Made by a program: the position numbers and the translations under genes. From Flavobacterium flabelliforme (GTDB lineage: Bacteria; Bacteroidota; Bacteroidia; Flavobacteriales; Flavobacteriaceae), in the NCBI RefSeq assembly GCF_017948675.1, contig NZ_JAGFBU010000002.1:62001-126000 (forward strand): a stretch of 64,000 nucleotides of DNA. The letters run 5' to 3'. Of the stretch, positions 57,666 through 64,000 are shown in pieces (the first letter of the stretch is position 1; each line of letters starts with the position of its first letter). The notes beneath the pieces were generated by a model. That model worked only from the letters and a program-made list of their open reading frames with translations, searched no databases and was not told the DNA's origin.

Positions 57666-58742
57666 ATGAAGACTACATTTATTTTTAAAATAGTTTTAAG
57701 CTTTTTTCTAATCTCGCAATTAGTCGGCGCTCAAAATAATTCGTATTCCGTGCCCAATAAAGTAGTGGTTAAGAATTATTACAAAGGATATAAGGATGTT
57801 CCATTCCCAAAGAATGCCTATAAATTAGAAAGAATTTTACCGAAAAACCCGAATCGAACTGCAACTATAGATTATACAGATATACTACAAAAGGCTATAA
57901 ATAAATACAAAATTATTATCATGCCTAATTTTCCAATTTTAATTAATGCTAAAGGGCTTGTTATTCCTTCAAATAGTAGAATATTTTTTAATAAAAATTC
58001 AGCAATTTTTTATAAAGGACCTGCTAAGGGAAGATTAAGTGATATTGTAAAAATTTATAATGTTTCCAATGTAAAAATTTATAATGCCAAAATCACAGGT
58101 AGTAAAAAGGAAATAGTACCACAAACTGGTGAATGGAGTGCAGGTATTTGCATTTTAAATAGCTCTAATATTGAAATTAATAATTTTAAAATAAATAGTA
58201 CCTGGGGGGATGGTGTTTTTATTGGATCAGAAAATGGCTCTGTTAGTTCAGATATAATTATAAAGAATGGTTTTATAGATAATGCTCGTAGAGACGGTAT
58301 ATCTATAACCTCCGCTAATAATTTACTTGTAGATTCTGTTTTTATCGCGAACACTTCTGGAACGCTTCCTATGACTGGTATACAAATTGAGCCTAGTTTA
58401 AATTCTGAAACTTTAAACAACATAACCTTAAGTAACATATATACTTTCAACAATCCAGGAGGTTTAGGGATTAATTTAAATACATTTTCGAGTAAAAATA
58501 ATCCTAAAAAGAACGTTAGGGTAAATGTGATTAATTATACTGATGAAGGATCTAATTATTCTTTTGGTACCTCAATAAATGACGATACCTCTTTACAAAA
58601 TCCTACAGGAACTATCACTATTACGAATGCTATTTGGAAAAATCCAAAAAGTGGTTTTTATTATAAAAATTCTAGTAAATATGATGTTAAAGTTATTCTG
58701 GATAATGTAAAAAAATATAAAAACAATAAGTTAATTGATTGA
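57666..58742 (+). CDS. Secreted right-handed parallel beta-helix protein
   Basis: 358 residues with a signal peptide (1-22, ending LVGAQ). From about residue 115 it consists of short beta-rich repeats (SNVKIYNAKITGS, SNIEINNFKINSTWGDGVFIGS, SDIIIKNGFIDNARRDGISITS, NLLVDSVFIANTSG), the pattern of pectate-lyase/GH28-like or epimerase-like beta-helices. The Asp pairs in WGDGVF and ARRDGIS recall catalytic positions in GH28 enzymes, but this is only suggestive. Ten bases after the polymerase gene, so it is probably a lyase, hydrolase or epimerase acting on the polymer; colanic acid WcaM is a known beta-helix in such a locus. Confidence 0.75.
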   Translation: MKTTFIFKIVLSFFLISQLVGAQNNSYSVPNKVVVKNYYKGYKDVPFPKNAYKLERILPKNPNRTATIDYTDILQKAINKYKIIIMPNFPILINAKGLVIPSNSRIFFNKNSAIFYKGPAKGRLSDIVKIYNVSNVKIYNAKITGSKKEIVPQTGEWSAGICILNSSNIEINNFKINSTWGDGVFIGSENGSVSSDIIIKNGFIDNARRDGISITSANNLLVDSVFIANTSGTLPMTGIQIEPSLNSETLNNITLSNIYTFNNPGGLGINLNTFSSKNNPKKNVRVNVINYTDEGSNYSFGTSINDDTSLQNPTGTITITNAIWKNPKSGFYYKNSSKYDVKVILDNVKKYKNNKLID

Positions 58743-58749
58743 TGAAAAT

Positions 58750-58757
58750 TAGCTTTG
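58750..58757 (+). promoter_or_regulatory. Candidate internal promoter before the GT4 gene
   Basis: TAGCTTTG matches TAnnTTTG in the 55-base gap after the beta-helix gene, 40 bases before the next ATG. It may give separate expression of the assembly genes. Confidence 0.4.
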
Positions 58758-58797
58758 CAAAAAAAAGTAGATAGTCTTATGGTTTTAAAAAATATTT

Positions 58798-59946
58798 ATG
58801 ATAGATAAAAAAAAGTCTTTTTTTATTATTACAACAGTTTCTGATTCACTGCCCTTTTTTAAAGGACAAATTTTTGTGCTAAAGGAATTTTTCGATATTG
58901 AATTAGTTTCCTCACCAGGTATTTTTTTAGAACAAATGAGTGCTTCACATGATGTAAAAGGAAATGCAATACCAATGAAACGCGAGATTTCTTTGTGGAA
59001 TGATTTAATTAGTCTTTTTAGACTAATTTTTCTTTTCTTGAAAAAAAGACCAGAAGTAGTTCATGGAAATACACCAAAAGCAAGTTTGCTCTCTATGATT
59101 GCAGCTTGGATCACGTTTGTTCCTGTACGGATTTATTACGTTCACGGTTTGCGATACAGTGGAGAGTTTGGAAATAAGAAAAGAATGTTGATGGCTATGG
59201 AAAAGATTTCTTGTTTTTTTGCCACTGATGTTATTGCCGTCAGCCAAGGAGTAAAAGAGGCACTTGTTACTGATAGGATTTGTAAAAAAGAAATCAATTT
59301 GATCTGGAATGGTAGTATTAATGGTATTGATTTAAATTATTTTGATTCTAAAATTCCAACTTTGAAGTCAATAAGATCCAATTATGGTATTAAAGAAGAT
59401 GATTTTGTATATGGTTTTGTAGGAAGATTAGTTGGCGATAAAGGTATAAATGAATTAGTTGCAGCTTTTAAGGAAGTAAACCTTAAAAATAGCAATGTAA
59501 AACTATTGTTGGTAGGAAGTTATGAAAATTCTTTAGATCCTTTAGAAGAGGAAACTTTAGAAGAAATTAATAAAAATCCAAATATCATCACTGCTGGTTT
59601 TCAAAGTGATGTAAGACCATTTTTTATGACCATGAATATTTTTACATTTCCTTCCTATAGAGAAGGACTTTGTCTTGTTTTGATGGAAGCTGGTGCAATG
59701 AACGTGCCTTCTATCTCATCAGATATCGTAGGATGTAAAGAGGTTATAGGTGATGGCATAAATGGAATTTTAGTAGAAAGTAGAAATACTAAAGATCTAG
59801 AAGAAAAGATGCAATTATGTATAAGCGAACCTACTAAAATTAAAGAAATGGCACTTTTGAGTAGAGATTTTGTTAAAAATAAATTTGAACAAAAAGAGCT
59901 TTGGCAGAAAACATTGGAAAAATATAAAGAAATAGTTAACAGTTAG
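58798..59946 (+). CDS. Family 4 glycosyltransferase
   Basis: 382 residues, GT-B fold. VVHGNTPKASLLSMIAAWITFVPVRIYYVHGLRYSGEFG in the N-terminal domain, a phosphate-binding FVGRLVGDKGINELVAAF, and the EX7E donor motif in SYREGLCLVLMEA (Glu at both ends). This N-terminal wording resembles enzymes adding the second sugar after an amino-sugar initiator, such as PglA-type transferases. It precedes an initiating sugar transferase by 23 bases. Confidence 0.9.
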   Translation: MIDKKKSFFIITTVSDSLPFFKGQIFVLKEFFDIELVSSPGIFLEQMSASHDVKGNAIPMKREISLWNDLISLFRLIFLFLKKRPEVVHGNTPKASLLSMIAAWITFVPVRIYYVHGLRYSGEFGNKKRMLMAMEKISCFFATDVIAVSQGVKEALVTDRICKKEINLIWNGSINGIDLNYFDSKIPTLKSIRSNYGIKEDDFVYGFVGRLVGDKGINELVAAFKEVNLKNSNVKLLLVGSYENSLDPLEEETLEEINKNPNIITAGFQSDVRPFFMTMNIFTFPSYREGLCLVLMEAGAMNVPSISSDIVGCKEVIGDGINGILVESRNTKDLEEKMQLCISEPTKIKEMALLSRDFVKNKFEQKELWQKTLEKYKEIVNS

Positions 59947-59969
59947 TTTTAAATTTGTAAAATAGAGTA

Positions 59970-60581
59970 ATGTATAAATTTTTTTTTAAGCGAGTAATCG
60001 ATTTTTTATTCGCATTTTTTGGACTATTATTATTGAGTCCAATTTTTATAGTAATTTGGATAGGTTTGTTTTTTGCTAATGACGGCAAACCATTTTTTTT
60101 TCAGTTGCGACCAGGTAAAGATGAAAAAAGCTTTAAGATTATAAAGTTCAAAACTATGAATGATAAAGTTGATGAGCATGGCGCATTGTTACCAGATGTA
60201 AAAAGATTAACTCCAATAGGTAGTTTTGTTAGGAAAACATCCTTAGATGAAATTCCTCAGTTAATAAATGTCCTAAAAGGGGAGATGAGTTTAATTGGTC
60301 CAAGACCTTTACTTCTAAGATACTTACCTTTTTATAGAGAAGTGGAGCGTTTAAGGCATACAATAAGACCTGGTATTACAGGTTGGGCTCAAATAAATGG
60401 AAGAAATACTGTGAAGTGGGATGATAGACTTAGTCTTGACGTTTATTATGTAGAAAACATTTCATTTAAACTTGATTGTATGATTTTATATAAAACGGTT
60501 ATGAAAGTGGTAGCATCAGAAAATATAGTAGTTGATCCCGAGTCTATAATGCAAAATTTAGATGATGAAAGAAAAATATAA
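59970..60581 (+). CDS. Initiating sugar transferase (PglC/WcaJ-type phosphoglycosyl transferase)
   Basis: 203 residues, a small monotopic enzyme. A re-entrant membrane helix (about 10-34), KIIKFKTMND, the catalytic Asp-Glu pair in SLDEIPQ (93-94), GEMSLIGPRPLLLRYLP and RPGITGWAQINGRN. It transfers a phospho-sugar from a UDP-sugar to undecaprenyl phosphate, the first step of repeat-unit synthesis. It overlaps the following acetyltransferase gene by 20 bases. One of two such enzymes in the window. Confidence 0.92.
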   Translation: MYKFFFKRVIDFLFAFFGLLLLSPIFIVIWIGLFFANDGKPFFFQLRPGKDEKSFKIIKFKTMNDKVDEHGALLPDVKRLTPIGSFVRKTSLDEIPQLINVLKGEMSLIGPRPLLLRYLPFYREVERLRHTIRPGITGWAQINGRNTVKWDDRLSLDVYYVENISFKLDCMILYKTVMKVVASENIVVDPESIMQNLDDERKI

Positions 60582-61314
60582 TATTCGACTTTTGGTAAAA
60601 GAAGATGTTAACGAAATTGTTAATTTAGTTAGAATTTCTTTTGATAACACCTATCTAATTCCTTCCATATATAGAGCAAAAGGTATTGTAGATTTTATTT
60701 CATCTGAATTAGAAAACCCATTCTCGCCTTACAGGTATTTTGTTCTTTGGGATAAAAATACAATAGCAGGATATGCAGAATATAAAATTTTTGAAAGTAC
60801 ATCTACTGCGTTTTTAAATATAATTTCAGTAAATAGTGAGTATAAAAATAAAGGTATTGGACGGATATTATATGATTACTGCAAAAATTATTTTATAGAG
60901 AATGGACTAAAAAAAGTTGCATTAGATGTTTACGAAAGTAATACTATTGCTTTTAATTGGTATTCAAAACTTGGATTTCAAAAACTAAGCTCTACTTCAT
61001 TATCTAAAATTAATTTTAAATTAGAAAAGAAAATTTCTAAAGTTTATATTCAAAATTATTCTCAATTTAAAGCTTGCTATGAATTGTACGGTTTTTATTT
61101 TTTAGATATTGTTTATGGAAAAAATAATTCTAAGCTAGGTATAATTGATAATGATATTTTCATTAGAAATAATTATTGCGATGATTTAATGGATCAATTA
61201 CCATTTCTTTTAAAAACTCTAAAACTTGAAAATCTATATTTCTTGGGAAATTCTAATGATGATGTTAGATTCAAATTTATAGATACAATAATACGAATGG
61301 AATTAAATATTTAA
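60562..61314 (+). CDS. GNAT family acetyltransferase with an uncharacterised C-terminal part
   Basis: 250 residues. Residues about 5-150 are a GNAT domain: IRLLVKEDVNEIVNLVR, a central LNIISVNSEYKNKGIGRILYDYC with the acetyl-CoA-binding loop (NKGIG) and ALDVYESNTIAFNWYSKLGFQKL. The last 90-100 residues I do not recognise. It overlaps the initiating sugar transferase, so it may acetylate an amino sugar, a role PglD-type proteins fill elsewhere with an unrelated fold. Two start codons (60562, 60565) are possible. Confidence 0.78.
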   Translation: MMKEKYNIRLLVKEDVNEIVNLVRISFDNTYLIPSIYRAKGIVDFISSELENPFSPYRYFVLWDKNTIAGYAEYKIFESTSTAFLNIISVNSEYKNKGIGRILYDYCKNYFIENGLKKVALDVYESNTIAFNWYSKLGFQKLSSTSLSKINFKLEKKISKVYIQNYSQFKACYELYGFYFLDIVYGKNNSKLGIIDNDIFIRNNYCDDLMDQLPFLLKTLKLENLYFLGNSNDDVRFKFIDTIIRMELNI

Positions 61315-61316
61315 TT

Positions 61317-62228
61317 ATGATAACAAAAAAAGCTCAAGATACAGATAAGTACAAAAGACAGTGGATCTATACAGAATCTGCACGAAATGCCTGGAGTAGT
61401 ATTATTGAAAAGTATAAAAGTGTAAATCCTGAAGGTACTATTTTACTACCCTCTTATATTGGTTGGTCTTCAAATGAAGGTAGTGGAATATTTGACTCGG
61501 TTTTAAATTCAGGAATGAAATTTGAATTTTATGGTTTAGGTTTACATTTAGAAATTGATTTTAATGATTTAAAGAACCATTTATCTAAAGATAAAAGTCA
61601 TTTGGTTTTACTAGTTCATTATTTTGGTTTTATAGACTCAAAATACAACGAAATAACAAATTGGTTAATTGAAAAGAATGTTTTTTTTGTAGAAGATTGT
61701 GCACACGCATGGCTTACGGATTTAGTAGGTGGTAGTTGTGGAAGAAAGGGCTCTTTTTCTTTTTATTCCTTACACAAATTGCTTTCTGTAGCAACTGGAG
61801 GGGTTTTAGTTAGCAATAATCCAGAACAAGATATTGTAAATGAAAGTAATCCATTCTTAGAATTGAATTATGACTTATTTTCAATTTACAAAATTAGAAG
61901 ATTTAACTATAATTATCTCGTAAGTCTTTTAAAAGATGTTAATGGAATAGATGTGATTTATAAGGAATTAAATGAGGGTATTTGTCCACAAACCTTACCT
62001 GTGATTGTAGAAAATTTTGATAGAACAACGCTTTATCACAAAATGAATGAAAAGGGATTTGGAATGGTTAGCTTGTATCATACAATGATTACTGAATTGG
62101 ATAATTCACCTTATGAGGCAGCTAATTCTTTGGCAAAAAAAATAATTAACTTCCCAATTCATCAAGACGTTACTGTGGCAGATATTGATGCTATGGTTTT
62201 AGAATTAAAAAAAATATTAAATGCTTAG
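61317..62228 (+). CDS. Short DegT/DnrJ/EryC1-like PLP protein
   Basis: 303 residues, shorter than the usual 360-400 of sugar aminotransferases. The PLP site is preserved: the Asp in FVEDCAHAW (Asp127) and the Schiff-base lysine in FSFYSLHKLLSVATGG (Lys154). The N-terminal substrate region (IYTESARNAWSSI, LPSYIGWSSNEGSG) differs from the SGTAAL and FVATANAI wording of typical members. It overlaps the next gene by eight bases. An aminotransferase on an unusual substrate is likely; I cannot name it. Confidence 0.7.
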   Translation: MITKKAQDTDKYKRQWIYTESARNAWSSIIEKYKSVNPEGTILLPSYIGWSSNEGSGIFDSVLNSGMKFEFYGLGLHLEIDFNDLKNHLSKDKSHLVLLVHYFGFIDSKYNEITNWLIEKNVFFVEDCAHAWLTDLVGGSCGRKGSFSFYSLHKLLSVATGGVLVSNNPEQDIVNESNPFLELNYDLFSIYKIRRFNYNYLVSLLKDVNGIDVIYKELNEGICPQTLPVIVENFDRTTLYHKMNEKGFGMVSLYHTMITELDNSPYEAANSLAKKIINFPIHQDVTVADIDAMVLELKKILNA

Positions 62229-63294
62229 TGTTCTAAAATTAAATTCTCCAGAGGGGTTAAAAAAATATCAACAACTTCTTCAGTCCTTGGATATAAATGA
62301 ACCTTACTATTTGTTAGACTATATTACTGTTTTTAGTAATGGGTTAGATGATTTGATTTGCTTTTTTTTTGAATCAGATCATAGCAAAGCAACAGTCTTT
62401 ATGACCGGCCATTTAAAAAAAATCAGCATTGGAGGGAATAGTACAGACTATTTTGACTTTATAACTCCTTATGGTTATACAGGGCCAATTTTCTCAAAAA
62501 ATATCAAAAATTTAGAGATTGAAAAGTTTTGGCAGTCTGTTGATCAATGGTATCTAAAGAATAATGTAATAACAGAGTTCATAAGGTTTAATCTCTCTGG
62601 TAATCAAGAATTGTATTCAGGGGATACTTTTTCTACAATGCTTAATATTAAAGGAAAGATAATTGATGAAGAGATACAATGGAAAGCTTTTGACCATAAA
62701 GTTAGAAAAAACGTTAATAAAGCTAAAAAAGAAAATCTATCTAGTACAATTTATTATCACAGTATTGAACCTGCCAATATTTTAGAATTTTATACTATAT
62801 ATATTGAGACAATGAAAAGAACGAATGCTAATGCTAAGTTTTTTTATTCACTAAGCAATTTTACTAAGTTCATTATCGATAATAAGGATTATGTCTCAAT
62901 TTGTACTATTTATTATGAAAATATAGCTATATCATCAGAGTTATTGTTAGTATCAGATGACACCATCTACTCCTTTCTTGGAGGAACTGATGATAAATAT
63001 TTTGATAAACGACCAAACGATTTTCTAAAAGTTGAGGCACTAAATTGGGGAAGGTCACAAGGGAAAAAATATTATGTTTTAGGAGGTGGATATGGTTTCG
63101 AAGATGGGATTTTCAAGTATAAAAAAGCATTTTTCCCTACAGATGTTGTAGAATATTATACAGGAAGAAAGATTTTGAGACCAGATATTTATGACCAATT
63201 AGTTGAAGAGGCATCAAAATTACGAGAAAAAGGAGGTCTTGAAAAACTGGATAAAACAGATTCCTCTTTCTTTCCTTTGTATAATAAATTGTAA
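62221..63294 (+). CDS. FemAB-like / GNAT-fold acyl or aminoacyl transferase
   Basis: 357 residues with a two-lobed GNAT layout: FDFITPYGYTGPIFS near 78-92, FDHKVRKNVNKAKKENL near 156-172, then YSLSNFTKFIID, SSELLLVSDDTIYSFLGGTDDKYFDKRPNDFLKVEALNWGRSQGKKYYVLGGGYG. This is the pattern of FemAB/CelD-type (Acetyltransf_6) proteins. FemAB enzymes add amino acids to peptidoglycan; relatives in polysaccharide loci may add acyl or amino-acid groups to sugars. It overlaps the PLP gene, so the two may work in sequence. A T9 tract lies at 62372-62380. Confidence 0.7.
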   Translation: MLSVLKLNSPEGLKKYQQLLQSLDINEPYYLLDYITVFSNGLDDLICFFFESDHSKATVFMTGHLKKISIGGNSTDYFDFITPYGYTGPIFSKNIKNLEIEKFWQSVDQWYLKNNVITEFIRFNLSGNQELYSGDTFSTMLNIKGKIIDEEIQWKAFDHKVRKNVNKAKKENLSSTIYYHSIEPANILEFYTIYIETMKRTNANAKFFYSLSNFTKFIIDNKDYVSICTIYYENIAISSELLLVSDDTIYSFLGGTDDKYFDKRPNDFLKVEALNWGRSQGKKYYVLGGGYGFEDGIFKYKKAFFPTDVVEYYTGRKILRPDIYDQLVEEASKLREKGGLEKLDKTDSSFFPLYNKL

Positions 63295-63332
63295 CTTTAG
63301 ACAATTTTATAAATAATTCATATTCCTTTAAA

Positions 63333-63875
63333 TTGATAGTTAAGAGAATTTTTGATGTTGTTTTTTCTTTAATTCTATTGATAGGTCTTTGTTGGCTAAT
63401 ACTTGTTTTATTTTTGTTAAATTCAAATGGCTTTTTTTTTCAGATAAGAATTGGACAGTATGGGAAGGCATTTACTATTTTTAAAATTAAAACAATTAAC
63501 TCTAACACAGGTTATATTTCAGGATTTGGAAATTTCTTGAGAAAATCAAAATTGGATGAGTTGCCTCAATTATATAATATTTTACGAGGTGAAATGAGTT
63601 TTGTTGGTCCAAGACCTGATGTAGTAAAATATTATAATATTTTAGATGATGAGGAAAAAAATATATTAAAAATGAAGCCGGGTTTAACTAGCAATGCTTC
63701 ACTAAAATATTTTAATGAGGAGCTAATCTTAAGAACTAAAATTGATCCTTCAGAATATTATGATAAGGTAATTTTTCCAGATAAAGTAAAAATGAATTTG
63801 GATTATTATTATAATCATAATTTTTTAGGGGATATAAAAATAATTTTCAAAACAATATTTAGATACATAAAATGA
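63333..63875 (+). CDS. Second initiating sugar transferase (PglC-like, short)
   Basis: 180 residues with a TTG start; no in-frame ATG precedes it after the last stop, so the start is the weakest part of the call. VKRIFDVVFSLILLIGLCWLILVLFLL is the membrane segment; FFFQIRIGQYGKAFTIFKIKT, the catalytic Asp-Glu pair in KLDELPQLYNIL (75-76) and GEMSFVGPRPDVVKYY follow. It is shorter than the enzyme at 59970 and has PGLTSNASLKYFNEE in place of the GITGWAQINGRN region, so its substrate may differ. It overlaps the next start by four bases (ATGA). Confidence 0.85.
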   Translation: MIVKRIFDVVFSLILLIGLCWLILVLFLLNSNGFFFQIRIGQYGKAFTIFKIKTINSNTGYISGFGNFLRKSKLDELPQLYNILRGEMSFVGPRPDVVKYYNILDDEEKNILKMKPGLTSNASLKYFNEELILRTKIDPSEYYDKVIFPDKVKMNLDYYYNHNFLGDIKIIFKTIFRYIK

Positions 63876-64000
63876 ATAATCCAAAAATATGGCTTTCTTC
63901 ACCGCACATGGGAGGAAATGAACAAAAATACGTACAAGAAGCTTTTGATACGAATTGGGTAGCACCTTTAGGACCAAATGTAAACGGTTTAGAAAAGGAT
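63872..64000 (+). CDS. DegT/DnrJ/EryC1/StrS aminotransferase, 5' part only
   Basis: Only the first 43 codons are in the window. The start IWLSSPHMGGNEQKYVQEAF, then DTNWVAPLGPNVNGLEKD, is the usual N-terminus of PLP-dependent sugar aminotransferases such as PglE, which form 4-amino-4,6-dideoxy sugars. It directly follows a PglC-like gene with an ATGA overlap, as in pgl-type amino-sugar modules. The catalytic residues lie beyond the edge. Confidence 0.8.
   Translation, partial: MNNPKIWLSSPHMGGNEQKYVQEAFDTNWVAPLGPNVNGLEKD

Noticed and set aside
58079..58453. 124-codon minus-strand open frame within the beta-helix gene
   Set aside because: The plus-strand protein has a signal peptide and repeats; the reverse frame is a composition artefact.
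62372..62380. T9 tract inside the FemAB-like gene as a frameshift hot spot
   Set aside because: It encodes three Phe in an intact frame; such short T-runs are expected in AT-rich DNA.

Overview
The window reads as chromosomal DNA of a Bacteroidota member of the family Flavobacteriaceae, most likely Flavobacterium or a close relative. The signs are strong AT richness, a SusC/SusD outer-membrane pair, a bL36 without most of its zinc ligands, the infA-rpmJ-rpsM-rpsK-rpsD-rpoA-rplQ gene order, few Shine-Dalgarno-like sites, and many promoters with the Bacteroidota -7 element TAnnTTTG. I see no tRNA, rRNA, CRISPR array, insertion sequence or prophage.

Layout. (1) 1-9.6 kb: rarA (minus, cut by the left edge), a rhomboid protease, rlmB, an orphan susD/susC pair and an Omp85-type outer-membrane protein, the last four on the minus strand. 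(2) 9.8-27.2 kb: one long plus-strand ribosomal protein block of 31 genes, from rpsL-rpsG-fusA-rpsJ through the S10, spc and alpha clusters to rplQ, closed by a strong terminator. Most genes are 2-20 bases apart. The five long spacers (rpsL-rpsG, rpsJ-rplC, rpsN-rpsH, rpsK-rpsD, rpoA-rplQ) all hold inverted repeats. (3) 27.4-35.8 kb: housekeeping genes, mostly single units with their own promoter: carA, eno, gltA, two guanidino-group-modifying enzymes (the second a CtlX-type citrulline hydrolase candidate), marC, a CoA-binding protein and recR. (4) 35.8 kb to the right edge: a large exopolysaccharide or capsule locus, all on the plus strand and continuing past the window.

The polysaccharide locus has two export modules. 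The first is a short OPX lipoprotein plus a Wzc-type copolymerase/tyrosine kinase, followed by nucleotide-sugar genes: a WbpP/TviC-type 4-epimerase and a TviB-type dehydrogenase (together giving UDP-GalNAcA), a UDP-glucose dehydrogenase (UDP-GlcA) and a GDP-mannose pyrophosphorylase. A NusG-like UpxY antiterminator lies among them. The second is a large SLBB export protein plus a kinase-less chain-length regulator, then a cytidylyltransferase, WecB, a Wzx flippase, an FAD lipoprotein, a pyruvyl transferase, glycosyltransferases, an EpsG-like polymerase, a beta-helix protein, and two initiating sugar transferases separated by GNAT, DegT-like and FemAB-like genes. The parts fit a Wzx/Wzy-dependent polymer containing uronic acids and probably amino sugars and pyruvate.

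The most interesting signals are the structured leader before the second export module, which ends in a terminator-like hairpin just upstream of the start codon in a locus that encodes its own NusG paralogue; three perfect hairpins packed between rpsN and rpsH; a 16-base inverted repeat whose arms flank the S10-cluster promoter; and the DegT-like/FemAB-like pair nested between two sugar transferases. Functions come from reading the translations by eye; no database search was run.
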